Notes: generated from the letters alone by a model not told the origin. DNA of 64,000 bases from Lacticaseibacillus suilingensis (GCF_016861845.1 NZ_BOLV01000004.1:62001-126000), one strand, 5' to 3'. Counted from the stretch's first letter, positions 25,981 to 36,673 are shown. A program made the numbers and translations.

Positions 25981-26020
25981 GATCGTCGTCTTCTACTGAC
26001 ATGTAGAAGGCGATTTTTTT
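25981..26020 (+). terminator. Terminator with ATCGTCGT core
   Basis: Stem TCGTCTTCTAC / GTAGAAGGCGA with a short loop and T7 run. The flank reads GATCGTCGTC, like the hairpins after the other two DUF262 genes. Confidence 0.88.
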
Positions 26021-26095
26021 GTTTTCAGTCTGCCGCTTCGATATTTTTCGAAGAAACCCAGCCGGGCAATATCACCCAGATGGAGTTAATGGCCT

Positions 26096-26110
26096 TCTTT
26101 TCTGACAATT
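26096..26110 (+). promoter_or_regulatory. Possible CodY box upstream of the S8 proteinase gene
   Basis: TCTTTTCTGACAATT matches 12 of 15 positions of the known CodY consensus (AATTTTCWGAAAATT). It lies in an otherwise non-coding, very AT-rich stretch (26021-26478) with repeated GAAATATTT and ATATAAA elements. CodY control of cell-envelope proteinase is established in lactococci; here it is inference. The distance to the gene (about 370 bases) weakens it. Confidence 0.3.
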
Positions 26111-26478
26111 GAAATATTTTTGAAATATTTCCTTTCCCGTTATAAATGCCGCTTTTTCCCATTTTTGAAAGCTTTAAATGAAAACAAGCCGTTCCCCACT
26201 TTTCCCGAAAAAGTACAATTTAGATTAGAATAATATGAGAAATATCGTTATATAAACGAGTTATATTAAAAATATACCCATATTGTACTCATCAAATTCA
26301 CAGTATATAATCCCTGACATGTATTATCCGAGGCATCCCTTGGGTAAGAATGAATGATTTTGCACAACGTATTTGGTTGAGAGGAGATGGCACTGCCAAA
26401 GCTACGCCAACAGAATTGGGGTACAGGAGCATGACGCGGCCGTGGGGGCCCGTCAATGGAAACTAGGGGGTTATTTAT

Positions 26479-29400
26479 TTGAATCAAAGCAAACGCAAAC
26501 ATAAGGTCGAGCACCTGCTGCTGCTGTCGACGCTGATCTTGGGGTTCAGCGCGCAGGCAGTGGCGGATGCCCAGGCCGTTCAGGCGGCCATCACCGCTAG
26601 TGCACCGCAAACGACGGTGACGCAAGCCAGCAACCTGAAGACGCCAACCAAAGATGACCATGGCGTCTTCAAGATCAATAGTCAGCAGACTTTGGCCGAC
26701 GCCGTGCGCGCCGAAAGCAAAGCCGCCGCTGACGCCGGCAATGCGCTGGTGTGGACCAAGATCAAGGCCCAGCTGGAAGCCAAGGGCATCGACACCAGCG
26801 ATTTGAAGCTCGGCGATACCAAAAACGAAACCGTCCGGGTCGTAGTGAACACCACCGGGAAGGCCGGGGTGGACACGGTCAAAAGCGATGACCCGACCTA
26901 CCAGGAAGCCGACGCCGCCGAAGATAAGGCGCTCGCCGCGCAGGCCGATACCACCAAGGCGGCCGAAAAGCTGACTGGCAACAAGGTCGAGGAAGAATTC
27001 GGCTACCTGGTCAAAGGCTTCTCCATTGATGCCAAGGTGTCTGACCTCAGCAAGCTGGAAGCCCTCGATGGCGTGAAGTCCATCGAAGTCAGCTCCGTGC
27101 AAACGCCGCAAGACATCTCTGCTGATAAAACCGTGCATGCGGTCCAAGCCTGGGAGCAGCAGAACGTCAAAGGCGAAGGCATGGCCGTGGCCATCATTGA
27201 TAGTGGGATGGATCCGACCCATAAGGACTTCCGCCTGAGCGATGATTCCACCGCTAAGATTTCGAAGGCAGACGCGGAAGCAAAAATCGCCGACTTCGGT
27301 TATGGGAAATATGAAAGCGCCAAGGTGCCTTTTGCCCATAACTACGCGGATGGCAACGACGAGGAAGTCTACGATACCACCGGCGAAATGCACGGCCAGC
27401 ACGTGGCCGGGATTGTCGGCGCGAATGGTGAAAATCCGGACAACGTGACCTCGGTCGTCGGCGTCGCCCCAGAAGCGCAGCTGCTAGATATGAAGGTCTT
27501 CAACAACATGGGCACCGGTGTGTTCTCTGACGTCATCGTGCAAGCCATTGAAGACTCGGTCAAGCTGGGCGCCGATGTCATGAACATGTCCTTCGGCTCT
27601 GACAACGCGAATGCCAACATCAGCGATGTCGAAAATGATGCGATTGCCTCTGCCGCCGATGAAGGGGTGGTGGCGGTCATCGCCGCTGGGAACTCAGGGA
27701 ACTCCACTGGCCGCGCGGCAGGACCCATCGCGAACTTCAACGCCTTGGATGATGGGTTGATGTCCACGCCTGGGATTTCCGAAGATGCCATTACTGTGGC
27801 GTCCTCTGATAACACGACCTGGACGTCATACGGCACCAGCATCACCCATGCCAGCGATGGCAGCAATCCTTTTGGCAAAGCCATCAGCGTGGAACCGAAC
27901 AGTGATCTGGTATCAGCGACTGAGACGCTTGGCCATTTTCCCACCGCGCAGATGGTCGCGGTGCCGAATGAAAGCGGCTATGAGGACGTGGTGGCTGGCT
28001 TAGGGGCCGGCGCCGATGCCGATTATAAGAACGTTAACGTGGAAGGCAAAATTGCCGTCGTTTCGCGGGGCGGGAATAGTGAAGTCAACTTTGCCGCCAA
28101 GAAAACCGCGGCGGCCGCGCATGGCGCCGTGGGGTTGATCGTCATCAACAACTCCGGCGTAGGGGACGGCGAAGCGGGACTGGCCACCGGGCTGCCAACG
28201 ATTTTCACTAACATGGCTGATGGGCAGAAGTTGGTTGAGGACTTGAAGGCGCACCCGAATGAGTTCTACAAGTTCAGTACCTTCGCGCCGACCATCGCTA
28301 CCAAAGCAACCGGCAACCAAATGTCCTACTTCACCACCTGGGGTCCGAACACGGACCTGGCGTTGAAGCCGGATATCACCGCGCCTGGGGGCCATTTGTG
28401 GTCAACGGCCAACGATAATGGCTACCAGGATATGTCTGGGACCTCAATGGCCACACCAGTCACCGCCGGCTCCACCGCGCTGGTGATGCAAGGGCAAAAG
28501 GCGAACGGGGTATCAGTCGACAAACGCGATCGCGTCACCGCGGCGAAACTGGCGATGATGAATACCTCGGTGCCGATTTTGGATCAGGCGCACAACAACA
28601 CACCTTACTCACCGCGGCGCCAAGGTTCTGGCTTGGTACAAATCAGCGAGGCCTTGAAGTCCACGGTCAGCATGACGGTGAAAGGCAAAGGCGCCGCTTC
28701 GCTGAAGGAAATCGATAACAAGGCAACCTTCACCATTAAACTGAAAAACAACGGCCAATCGGATGTCGCTTATAACTTCAACGATTTCGGTGGCGTCTAC
28801 ACCAAGGCCACCGATGACGATAAGAACATCTACGACAAGCATGTGGCCGGCTCAACCTTAACCGCCGATCAGGACGAATTCGTGCTGCAAGCCGGCGACA
28901 CCAAGGAAATCAAAGTCACCTTAACGCTGCCAACGGGCTTCCATAAGTCCCAGTGGGCGGAAGGCTTTGTGGGCTTCAAGAGCAACACTGCCGGCAGTCC
29001 GGATCTGTCCATGGCTTTCTTGGGCTTCTATGGCAACTGGGACAGCGCGCAGAAGATTTTTGATGGCATTCAGAACACGCGTAAGTCGATTTATCCGCTC
29101 GAGACGGCTTACACCATGGAGCATGGCAACATGCTCCTGGACAACAATAAGTCAATTCTTGGCTGGGTTTGGGACAGTGCGATCGACGAAAAGAGCTCGA
29201 GTCTAGAGGGTAATTCGTGGTACGACCCGAATTATGTGGCCATTTCACCGAACGGGGATGGCACGCAAAATACCGCCACGCCGTATGTTTCCTTGAACCG
29301 CAATGCGAAGAAGGTTGAAGGCACCATTTTGGATGCAGAGGGCAATGTGGTGCAAACCGTGGGGGCGGCGCTGAATGGCTCGAAGAGTTACATCTCTGGC

Positions 29401-32187
29401 CACGGCGATCACATCACCACCAGCTTGTACTTGAACGATGATCATCTGATTTTCACTGGGAAAACTTACGACCCAACTACCGGTCAGGAAGAAACCCTCC
29501 CAGATGGGCAGTACACCTACCGGCTGACCGCCAATCTCGATTCCGATGACGGCGATACCGAATCGCAAAGTATCGACCTGCCGATTAAGGTGGATACCAC
29601 TGCGCCTGAGTTCAGCAATGTGCAGTTGGTCAAAAACGCTGATGGTAAGTGGCATGTGACCGGGACAGTGACCGACGCCACCGCCGGCCTCTCGCCGCTG
29701 TCACCGATTGCGGTTTCGATTAACGGTTTTGCGATTACGGCCAAGTTGGACACCAGCATCTCCGCAGCCAAGGACTTCAATACGGTTGAAGACTTCAACC
29801 GGGCCGTTCAAAACACTTACCAGTTTGATACGGACATCAGCGACATCGCCGACTATATCAAGAACGGGACCAACAATGTTCAGGTTGCGGCCATCGATAA
29901 TGCCGGGAATGCCGGCACTGGCGAAACCAAAGCCACGGTTGATGTGGCAACGAACTCCAACAGTTTGGTGCTGTTCAACGTCTACGACGGCGAAACCACG
30001 GATGACACGGATAGTTACTACAACAAAGACGACAAGACCTACACTATTTACGGGAATTACAAGAACGATTTCTACATCAATGGTGAGGCCGTCAAAGTCG
30101 ATGACGAGGGCAATTTTGAAGCGCATGTAACGATGCATGATGCGCTTGACAAGCTGGTCTTCAGCCAGGATGCCAAGCAGAACATTGTGATCAAAACCAT
30201 GAAGTTCGGCTTCGCCCAGCAACCAGTCGTCACGCTGGATCAACCAGCTGGCGGCTCTTGGTACGACTTGGTGGATGGTACCCAAATCTGGGGCGTGAAC
30301 AATACCGCAGCGACTTTCAACATGACTGGGAGCATTTCCGGTAGCCCAACTGACGTGGTGGCTTACGGACAAAACGTTGACGGTTCCACTTATGACGCCA
30401 CTAGCTACAACTTGGATCAAGTGACCAAAAAGTTTGTGGCCACTTTTGCGATGATTAGCGGCAGTCATGCGCATGAAGGGGAAAATGTCCTGAGTGCCCA
30501 GGCCTACACGTCTATCGATGGCGTCGGTGAAGTCGATGGGCCGCAAGCCTTGATGCTCGTGCTGCAAACCGATCAAACTTACCTCTCGTTTGACAATGTG
30601 TTCCAAGGCTCGACGATTAATATTTCCAAGGATAACGAGAAAGAAATCAACTACGACGAAGCGACCCAAACCCTAACGATTACCGGGGTGGCAGGGAACC
30701 AATACACCGCGGTGGAAGATTTCAAGATTTTGGGCCATTCGATGGATCCTGACGATCCGGAAAACCAGGTCACCGTTGATCCAACGACTCACAAGTTCAG
30801 CTACAAGGTCAAAGTCAGTGCTGATCAAGTGCGTTACATCACGTATCAGTTCAAGACGCGCGATTTGCAGACTGCTGGCGCCAAGACGTCAGATGATTGG
30901 GAACGCGGCTCCTTTGGGGTCGGGGTTGATACGACCTTCCCAACGCTGGACTTTGATACCGGTGATCACTGGCAAGCTTCCGCTTCCGATGACTACGACT
31001 ACGAGGTATACACCAATAAGGATAGCCTAGAACTCAAAGGTAAGTTTGGGGATAACTTGACCGGCTATACGGTCAAAATTGGTAGTGATGAAGTCTATCA
31101 AGGTGCTTGGAATCAGACCCTGTCTGCGGACTATCTCAAACGGTACCCGCAGGACAGCTACCAGGACCAGACCTTTGACAAAGAGCTGCCATTGACCGCC
31201 ACCGATGATAGCGATGATTTGGTTGCTGGTAATGGTGCCTCGGATAACGTCTTTGTCATGACGGTCACCGATAACTACGGCAACAAGACCGAACGCAAGA
31301 TACTGGTACACCAGAAAAAAGCTGATTTGGATGCGCCAGTGGTGACTCCAAGCACCACTGCTCTGACTAACGGCGGCGTTGATCTCACCGCGACTCAGGC
31401 TCAGGATGCCGACATTCAGTATAGTCTGGACAATGGCCAAACTTGGCATGCTTACAATGGTGCCGTTGCCAAGGCGATTGCCGGCGATATTCAGTTCAAA
31501 GCCAGCGATGAGTATGGCAATGAATCACCAGTAACGACCTACACCGTTAAAAACATCGTCAATCAGATTGCCGCTCAGCCAACCGCACAGTTAAGTGACT
31601 TCAGCGCCGACACCAAGGCGGTGACGGTCACGCTTGGGTACGACAAGGACCTGACCGAGGCGCAAAAGGCCTATACCCATCTGCGTTACAGTCTGGATGA
31701 TGGGGCGACCTGGCTTGATTACACGGCACCATTTGCCGTTGATCAAACGACCAAGGTGCTGGTTCAAAGCTATGATGATGCCGGCAATGAATCCGATGAG
31801 ATTACGGCGACCGTTGTAATTCCTGAGGCCCAACCGGAGGATGAACAAACGCAGACTAAGGACGATGACGCTGACCAAACCAAGAACGACACCGGTAACA
31901 CCGCCGGGGTCGATCAGGACGCCGATGACCAAAGCAATAACCAGGGTCAGGGCCAAGACAATGGCCTTGGCCAAGCGGGCAAACGTAAGGCGCGCACCCA
32001 CCGGGGTAGTGGGGTGACGAGTAGTACCACCAGCACCAAGCAGCAGGCCCGCGGGAGCCGGAAGGGCACATTGCCTAGCACCGGTGAACAAGTGGCCAAC
32101 AACACATTGACAGGGCTCCTCATCACTTTGCTGAGTGGACTCGGATTGATTTATGTTGGGGGTAAAAAACGCAATGAAGAAAAATAA
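26479..32187 (+). CDS. Cell-envelope subtilisin-like proteinase (lactocepin-type, LPXTG-anchored)
   Basis: A 1902-aa S8 proteinase exported and wall-anchored. TTG start after AGGGGG. Signal peptide about residues 1-33 (basic start, LLLLSTLILGF core), then a propeptide. The catalytic triad is D241 (IIDSGMD), H305 (HGQHVAG) and S656 (SGTSMATP), with the oxyanion Asn in AAGNSGNS. A PA insert lies between His and Ser (about 460-580, AVVSRGGN). The A-type Fn3-like and further beta domains follow, then an Asp/Gln-rich wall spacer and the sorting signal LPSTGEQ at 1865 with hydrophobic segment and positive tail. The family degrades caseins and host proteins for peptide nutrition. The next gene overlaps its end by 14 bases. 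A second paralogue starts at 62782. Confidence 0.95.
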   Translation: MNQSKRKHKVEHLLLLSTLILGFSAQAVADAQAVQAAITASAPQTTVTQASNLKTPTKDDHGVFKINSQQTLADAVRAESKAAADAGNALVWTKIKAQLEAKGIDTSDLKLGDTKNETVRVVVNTTGKAGVDTVKSDDPTYQEADAAEDKALAAQADTTKAAEKLTGNKVEEEFGYLVKGFSIDAKVSDLSKLEALDGVKSIEVSSVQTPQDISADKTVHAVQAWEQQNVKGEGMAVAIIDSGMDPTHKDFRLSDDSTAKISKADAEAKIADFGYGKYESAKVPFAHNYADGNDEEVYDTTGEMHGQHVAGIVGANGENPDNVTSVVGVAPEAQLLDMKVFNNMGTGVFSDVIVQAIEDSVKLGADVMNMSFGSDNANANISDVENDAIASAADEGVVAVIAAGNSGNSTGRAAGPIANFNALDDGLMSTPGISEDAITVASSDNTTWTSYGTSITHASDGSNPFGKAISVEPNSDLVSATETLGHFPTAQMVAVPNESGYEDVVAGLGAGADADYKNVNVEGKIAVVSRGGNSEVNFAAKKTAAAAHGAVGLIVINNSGVGDGEAGLATGLPTIFTNMADGQKLVEDLKAHPNEFYKFSTFAPTIATKATGNQMSYFTTWGPNTDLALKPDITAPGGHLWSTANDNGYQDMSGTSMATPVTAGSTALVMQGQKANGVSVDKRDRVTAAKLAMMNTSVPILDQAHNNTPYSPRRQGSGLVQISEALKSTVSMTVKGKGAASLKEIDNKATFTIKLKNNGQSDVAYNFNDFGGVYTKATDDDKNIYDKHVAGSTLTADQDEFVLQAGDTKEIKVTLTLPTGFHKSQWAEGFVGFKSNTAGSPDLSMAFLGFYGNWDSAQKIFDGIQNTRKSIYPLETAYTMEHGNMLLDNNKSILGWVWDSAIDEKSSSLEGNSWYDPNYVAISPNGDGTQNTATPYVSLNRNAKKVEGTILDAEGNVVQTVGAALNGSKSYISGHGDHITTSLYLNDDHLIFTGKTYDPTTGQEETLPDGQYTYRLTANLDSDDGDTESQSIDLPIKVDTTAPEFSNVQLVKNADGKWHVTGTVTDATAGLSPLSPIAVSINGFAITAKLDTSISAAKDFNTVEDFNRAVQNTYQFDTDISDIADYIKNGTNNVQVAAIDNAGNAGTGETKATVDVATNSNSLVLFNVYDGETTDDTDSYYNKDDKTYTIYGNYKNDFYINGEAVKVDDEGNFEAHVTMHDALDKLVFSQDAKQNIVIKTMKFGFAQQPVVTLDQPAGGSWYDLVDGTQIWGVNNTAATFNMTGSISGSPTDVVAYGQNVDGSTYDATSYNLDQVTKKFVATFAMISGSHAHEGENVLSAQAYTSIDGVGEVDGPQALMLVLQTDQTYLSFDNVFQGSTINISKDNEKEINYDEATQTLTITGVAGNQYTAVEDFKILGHSMDPDDPENQVTVDPTTHKFSYKVKVSADQVRYITYQFKTRDLQTAGAKTSDDWERGSFGVGVDTTFPTLDFDTGDHWQASASDDYDYEVYTNKDSLELKGKFGDNLTGYTVKIGSDEVYQGAWNQTLSADYLKRYPQDSYQDQTFDKELPLTATDDSDDLVAGNGASDNVFVMTVTDNYGNKTERKILVHQKKADLDAPVVTPSTTALTNGGVDLTATQAQDADIQYSLDNGQTWHAYNGAVAKAIAGDIQFKASDEYGNESPVTTYTVKNIVNQIAAQPTAQLSDFSADTKAVTVTLGYDKDLTEAQKAYTHLRYSLDDGATWLDYTAPFAVDQTTKVLVQSYDDAGNESDEITATVVIPEAQPEDEQTQTKDDDADQTKNDTGNTAGVDQDADDQSNNQGQGQDNGLGQAGKRKARTHRGSGVTSSTTSTKQQARGSRKGTLPSTGEQVANNTLTGLLITLLSGLGLIYVGGKKRNEEK

Positions 32188-35100
32188 ACGATTAAGGGTC
32201 TTACTTTATAGCACGGCACTGCTGGCGAGTTTTTCGCTGGCGACTTTCACCCAGCCCCAGGCACCAGTGTTCGCAGACGGCGTCACCGAAGGCAATGGGC
32301 TCTATTCGACGGACACTTATACGAACTATGAGCCGGTTGATTTTACGAAAGCCAATTTTCCTGACCAAGGGCTGCGGGATTTTCTAACCACGCTGGCTTA
32401 CAAAACCGACCCTGATTGGGATGGCAAGCAACTGACGTCCGATATGTTAAACGCCGCCCAGTCCATCACGGCGCTCGATCCTAGTGATCCGATCAAGGAC
32501 CTCACCGGGCTCGAATTATTGCCGAATTTGTACAATCTGTCTTTGGGGGCGGGGTCAGAAGTGACCGACTTCAGCCTGTTGCCGAAGCTGACCACGTTGA
32601 AATTACTTAACTTGAAAGGCATTAAATTGGATCACATTGGACCCAATGACTTGCATTCTGATTCAGTGATTTCCTTGAGCCTGGGTGATGACACGTACAC
32701 CAATGCCAAAACCACGCTGCAATCCGTCGAGCTGGATGGCAACTTCCCGAACCTTGAAAAGCTGAGCGTCAAAGATAGCGATACAGTCACCAAGGTTTCA
32801 GTGAAGAATCTGCCAGCTTTGGAAGAATTTCGGCCGACCAACCTGCCGAATCTCACCGAGGCTACCGTGGCTAATTTGCCGGCGTTGACCACGCTGAGTT
32901 ACTACAAAGACAGCTCGTTGGCCCAGCTGAACGCCAGTGGCGTCGACAATCTGAATTATTTGGCGGTTGACTATGCCGCGTTCAAAACCTTTGATTTGAC
33001 GCCGTTTCCAAATCTTCGCGATTTCAGTGCTGGCCATAACCAGCTGAGCACGCTCGATCTTACTGGGCATAACTTGGCCACGCTGGATCTGTCATATAAC
33101 CAATTCTCGGGCATCGACTTGGCTGGTCAGACCAACCTATCGACGTTGTATTTGAATGACAACGCGTTGACCGACATTGACTTGGCGGACAAGCCGCTGC
33201 TCAATACCGTCGATTTGTCGCGGAACCAATTAACCAGCTTTAGTGCGCCTGATTCCATTGGGGATGATGTTCACTTTGACGACCTGGACGAAGATGCTGT
33301 TTACACCAAAGGCCTGAGTGGGCTGCTGCTAAGTGGCAATCAGCTCACCAGCTTCGATGCGTCGGTCTATCCGCAGCTGACCCAGCTCGACTTGTCAGAT
33401 AATAAGCTGACCAGCTTCACGCCGAATAGCAACCTCGCGACGCTTAATCTCACCAACAACAAGTTGGGCGGGGTGTTGAACATCGATGGCGCCAGCTATC
33501 TGGTCAGTCTGTCGGCTAGCGGCAATGCGTTCACCTACATTTCTAATTCAGTGCCTGATTTGTCCATCATCTCCGACTATGTGTGGCAGTATGATGCCAA
33601 GGAGCATGTGCGCGCCAACACCTATGAAGTGGATGGCCACTGGTACGTGAACGTGCGCGCCTTAATTGGTGACGCTGATGCCACCGATGAAAAGGCGCAA
33701 GATGACTTAGCCTATGTGCATGTGGACACCAAGCATTGGTTGCTGCGTGACGATGGCACGGCAATTTATACCGGCGAGGGGCGGCCAACTGCCTTTGACT
33801 ATGATGGGATGGTTTCCCACATGGCCTGGACCACCGCTTCGGCGACGCAGTTCAAAGCGGATTACCATGTATCGGCGGCGTTGACGCCGGCCTCGGATAT
33901 TCCCGTCAATGTGACCTTTAAAACTGCTGATAGCGATGAAGGCACCGTGGCCGCAACCGTGAAGGCCAAAGCGGGCCAGTTGCTTGATCCCAGTCAGGTG
34001 CCAACGCCGGAAGCCAAGGCGGGCTACAAGTTCGATCACTGGCAGGATCAAGACAATAATGTGATTGATTTTGACCTGTACCGCCCAACCGGGAACGGAA
34101 CGGTTTACGCCATTTTCACTGAAGATGATGGTCAAACCGCGACGCCAGTGAAGTTGACCTTCACTTCCGCGGATGAAACCCAAGGTACCGTGGCGAAAAC
34201 GGTGACTGCCAACGCTGGCCAAGCCTTCAACGCCGCGAAAGTGCCAACACCGACACCGGCGGAAGGGTTTGCCTTCGATCACTGGGAAGATGCTGCCGGC
34301 CAGCCGGTTGACTTCAGCACCTTCACGCCAAGCGGTGACGCGACCTTTAAGGCGGTCTTCGTTGCTCGCGATGCAGATGCCGTAGCTGGGGAAAAGGCCG
34401 GGGCCGCTGATGGCACCGCCGGCAAGGACGCCACTGACAATGCCGCGCAATCTGATGCCTACCAGGCCGCATACACGGCGGCTTACACTAAGGCGAAGGC
34501 GGCCTATGATGCCGATTTTGCCACCGGTGAAGCCATTGGCGCTGCTGATGCCGGCGACAACTTAGATGCCGCCGATGTGACCAGCCAAGGCGCCGCCTAC
34601 CAAGCCGGCTATGCCCAAGGCTATGCCGAAACCAAGCGTGGGGCCAATCGCGGCTATAATGGCAATCAAAGCTTTTCGGTCAAATTCGAATCCGCGGAGC
34701 CAGAGGCCTCTAATCTGGATATTACCTTGCTCGTAAAACAGGGGAGTTTGCTGACTGGTTCGTATGATAATTACCGTTATTCCCAGGTGAACAAAGGCTA
34801 TACCTTCGATCACTGGGAAGATGATCAAGGCAACGTCATTGAGTTGGCCACTTATCAAGTGACCCGCAGCCAGACCATCTACGCCTTTTATCAGTCGGTC
34901 GATTTATCTGGCGAAGAAGGCACGGCGGCTGGTAAAGCCGACGGTGAAGCCGGCAAGCCGCAAGCGGACAACAGCAAGGAGTCGCCGGAGTACCGCGCCG
35001 CTTATGCCACCGCTTATGCGGCTGGGCATGCGGTTTACCAAGCGGCTTACGATCAAGGCGAAGCCGATGGCCTTGCCGATGGGGTCGGTAATTACGACTA

Positions 35101-36628
35101 TGCCGATACGACGATGGAATCTGATCCTTACCAAAAGGGTTACACCTACGGCTACGATCAAGGCGAGGCGCAGCGGCTTGGCATCACCAGTGCTGAAGAC
35201 GCCGGCACCGCCGCCGGGAAAGCAGATGCTGCGGCTGGCAACGAGGCTGCGGATAATAGCGACCAATCGGAAACTTACCAAGATTATTACACTGCCGCCT
35301 ATAATGCTGGCAAGGAGGTCTTTGATCAGGATGTGGCTGCTGGTAAATCCGATGGAACTTACGATGCGACCTGGAACCAGTTCACCCGTGATTTAACCGG
35401 CAAAACAGTCGGTTATCAGCAAGGCTACACGGCAGCCTATGAAGGGTTAATGGCAGAGTATGATGCCGGCGTAGAGGCAGCGAAGGCTGATATTGCCGCT
35501 GGCAATCAACCAGCTGATAACAAGAGCCAGTCGAAGCTTTATCAAACTGGCTATGATGTCACCTACGAATTCCCAGCTGATTCGACTCTGCCGGCGAATA
35601 TCCAGGAAGCACAGCAGACAGGGTTTGATGATGGTCTCAACGGACGCGGCTCATATGCTGGGGATGACGCCACCGCAGAAGAAAAAGCGGCTTACAAGCA
35701 GGCGTATGCCCTGGGCAATGCGCGCTACGAAGCACAGCGCAGCATTGGCCAACAAGATGCGAGTGAAGATGCCGCTGATGGCATGGTGGCCATGGACCTC
35801 ACCGGGACTTCGGCTGGCTACGCGGCTGGCTATCAGGACCTGTATAGTAGCTCCTTTAACGCCGAACGTGGCGACCTGCTGGCTGCAGCCTCACGGGCGG
35901 TTGCAGATCGTGATAACGGGAAGTCACACGCTGACAACAGCGACGATAGCGCGTTCTATCAGCAGTTGTACGATTACTTCTATAACAGTGAAGAAAATGA
36001 TGACGACTATACCGACGAGCAGCTTTTGGCCATAGTCGGCTTCCCAATTGCGAATGATGGCTCGAATTACTCCGGACCAGCACTGACGACGACAGAGCCA
36101 ACGGAGAATACAGAGCAAACGAACACGCCAGTAACAACGGATCCAAGTAATCCAAGCGAATCCAGTTCCTCGAGTTCTTCAAGTTCATCGAGTTCATCGA
36201 GTTCATCAAGTTCTTCAAGTTCGTCAAGCTCATCGAGTTCATCAAGTCCAGCGAGTGCTTCAAGTGCATCAAGTGCTTCGAGTGACCCGAGTGTCGCCAG
36301 CGAGCCAAGCGAACCAGCGGAATCAACTAATCCCATCACTGCCGGGGATCCAGCTATCACGGCCGACAGTGACAACAATGACCAGGCTGACGCAACTGGC
36401 ACTGATAGTCAGCCAGCGGCAATGGACGAGGACACTGACAGTTCAGATCCTGCGGCCGATGATGCCACCACCGATCAAAGTAGTGATGGCAAGCAGACGG
36501 TTTCGACCGACAACTTGCCTGAAACCGGGGAACAGCGCGCACAAGGCGTGGTTGCTGCCGGGTTGGCAATGCTCGCGGCCATCGCCGGGTTCTTCGGCTT
36601 CGATCTCCTGCGCAAGCGGCAACACTAG
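32174..36628 (+). CDS. LPXTG-anchored leucine-rich-repeat surface protein
   Basis: A 1484-aa surface protein whose ATG lies inside the end of the S8 gene, so expression is probably coupled; the GGGGG of that gene serves as ribosome-binding site. Signal peptide with VLLYSTALLASF core. Internalin-like LRRs run from about residue 90 to 460. Three Flg_new/B-repeat-type modules follow (each ending FDHWED/FDHWQD), interleaved with four copies of an alanine-rich repeat of about 95 residues (for example GTAAGKADGEAG...AD NS, from about 739, 914, 1005 and 1098). A Ser-only tract (about 1329-1357) precedes LPETGEQ at 1448. It is likely an adhesin; the ligand is unknown. An alternative start at ATG 32153 is less well placed. 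Confidence 0.92.
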   Translation: MKKNKRLRVLLYSTALLASFSLATFTQPQAPVFADGVTEGNGLYSTDTYTNYEPVDFTKANFPDQGLRDFLTTLAYKTDPDWDGKQLTSDMLNAAQSITALDPSDPIKDLTGLELLPNLYNLSLGAGSEVTDFSLLPKLTTLKLLNLKGIKLDHIGPNDLHSDSVISLSLGDDTYTNAKTTLQSVELDGNFPNLEKLSVKDSDTVTKVSVKNLPALEEFRPTNLPNLTEATVANLPALTTLSYYKDSSLAQLNASGVDNLNYLAVDYAAFKTFDLTPFPNLRDFSAGHNQLSTLDLTGHNLATLDLSYNQFSGIDLAGQTNLSTLYLNDNALTDIDLADKPLLNTVDLSRNQLTSFSAPDSIGDDVHFDDLDEDAVYTKGLSGLLLSGNQLTSFDASVYPQLTQLDLSDNKLTSFTPNSNLATLNLTNNKLGGVLNIDGASYLVSLSASGNAFTYISNSVPDLSIISDYVWQYDAKEHVRANTYEVDGHWYVNVRALIGDADATDEKAQDDLAYVHVDTKHWLLRDDGTAIYTGEGRPTAFDYDGMVSHMAWTTASATQFKADYHVSAALTPASDIPVNVTFKTADSDEGTVAATVKAKAGQLLDPSQVPTPEAKAGYKFDHWQDQDNNVIDFDLYRPTGNGTVYAIFTEDDGQTATPVKLTFTSADETQGTVAKTVTANAGQAFNAAKVPTPTPAEGFAFDHWEDAAGQPVDFSTFTPSGDATFKAVFVARDADAVAGEKAGAADGTAGKDATDNAAQSDAYQAAYTAAYTKAKAAYDADFATGEAIGAADAGDNLDAADVTSQGAAYQAGYAQGYAETKRGANRGYNGNQSFSVKFESAEPEASNLDITLLVKQGSLLTGSYDNYRYSQVNKGYTFDHWEDDQGNVIELATYQVTRSQTIYAFYQSVDLSGEEGTAAGKADGEAGKPQADNSKESPEYRAAYATAYAAGHAVYQAAYDQGEADGLADGVGNYDYADTTMESDPYQKGYTYGYDQGEAQRLGITSAEDAGTAAGKADAAAGNEAADNSDQSETYQDYYTAAYNAGKEVFDQDVAAGKSDGTYDATWNQFTRDLTGKTVGYQQGYTAAYEGLMAEYDAGVEAAKADIAAGNQPADNKSQSKLYQTGYDVTYEFPADSTLPANIQEAQQTGFDDGLNGRGSYAGDDATAEEKAAYKQAYALGNARYEAQRSIGQQDASEDAADGMVAMDLTGTSAGYAAGYQDLYSSSFNAERGDLLAAASRAVADRDNGKSHADNSDDSAFYQQLYDYFYNSEENDDDYTDEQLLAIVGFPIANDGSNYSGPALTTTEPTENTEQTNTPVTTDPSNPSESSSSSSSSSSSSSSSSSSSSSSSSSSSSSPASASSASSASSDPSVASEPSEPAESTNPITAGDPAITADSDNNDQADATGTDSQPAAMDEDTDSSDPAADDATTDQSSDGKQTVSTDNLPETGEQRAQGVVAAGLAMLAAIAGFFGFDLLRKRQH

Positions 36629-36673
36629 CACCATGCTTCATTGAATAACGAACTCCCTAGTTCAAACTAATCC

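Noticed and set aside
26266-27402. 378-aa minus-strand frame over the S8 gene start
   Set aside because: Low-complexity composition and overlap with the signal peptide and catalytic Asp region of the real gene; no start signal.
29701-30669. 322-aa minus-strand frame opposite the S8 proteinase
   Set aside because: No ribosome-binding site or recognisable product; the plus-strand frame is a complete proteinase. It is a shadow of biased codon use, as are similar long frames opposite the LRR (33707-34450) and GH31 (58369-59376) genes.
36160-36246. CRISPR-like short tandem repeats
   Set aside because: The hexamers are contiguous, in frame and encode serine inside the LRR protein; there are no spacers.
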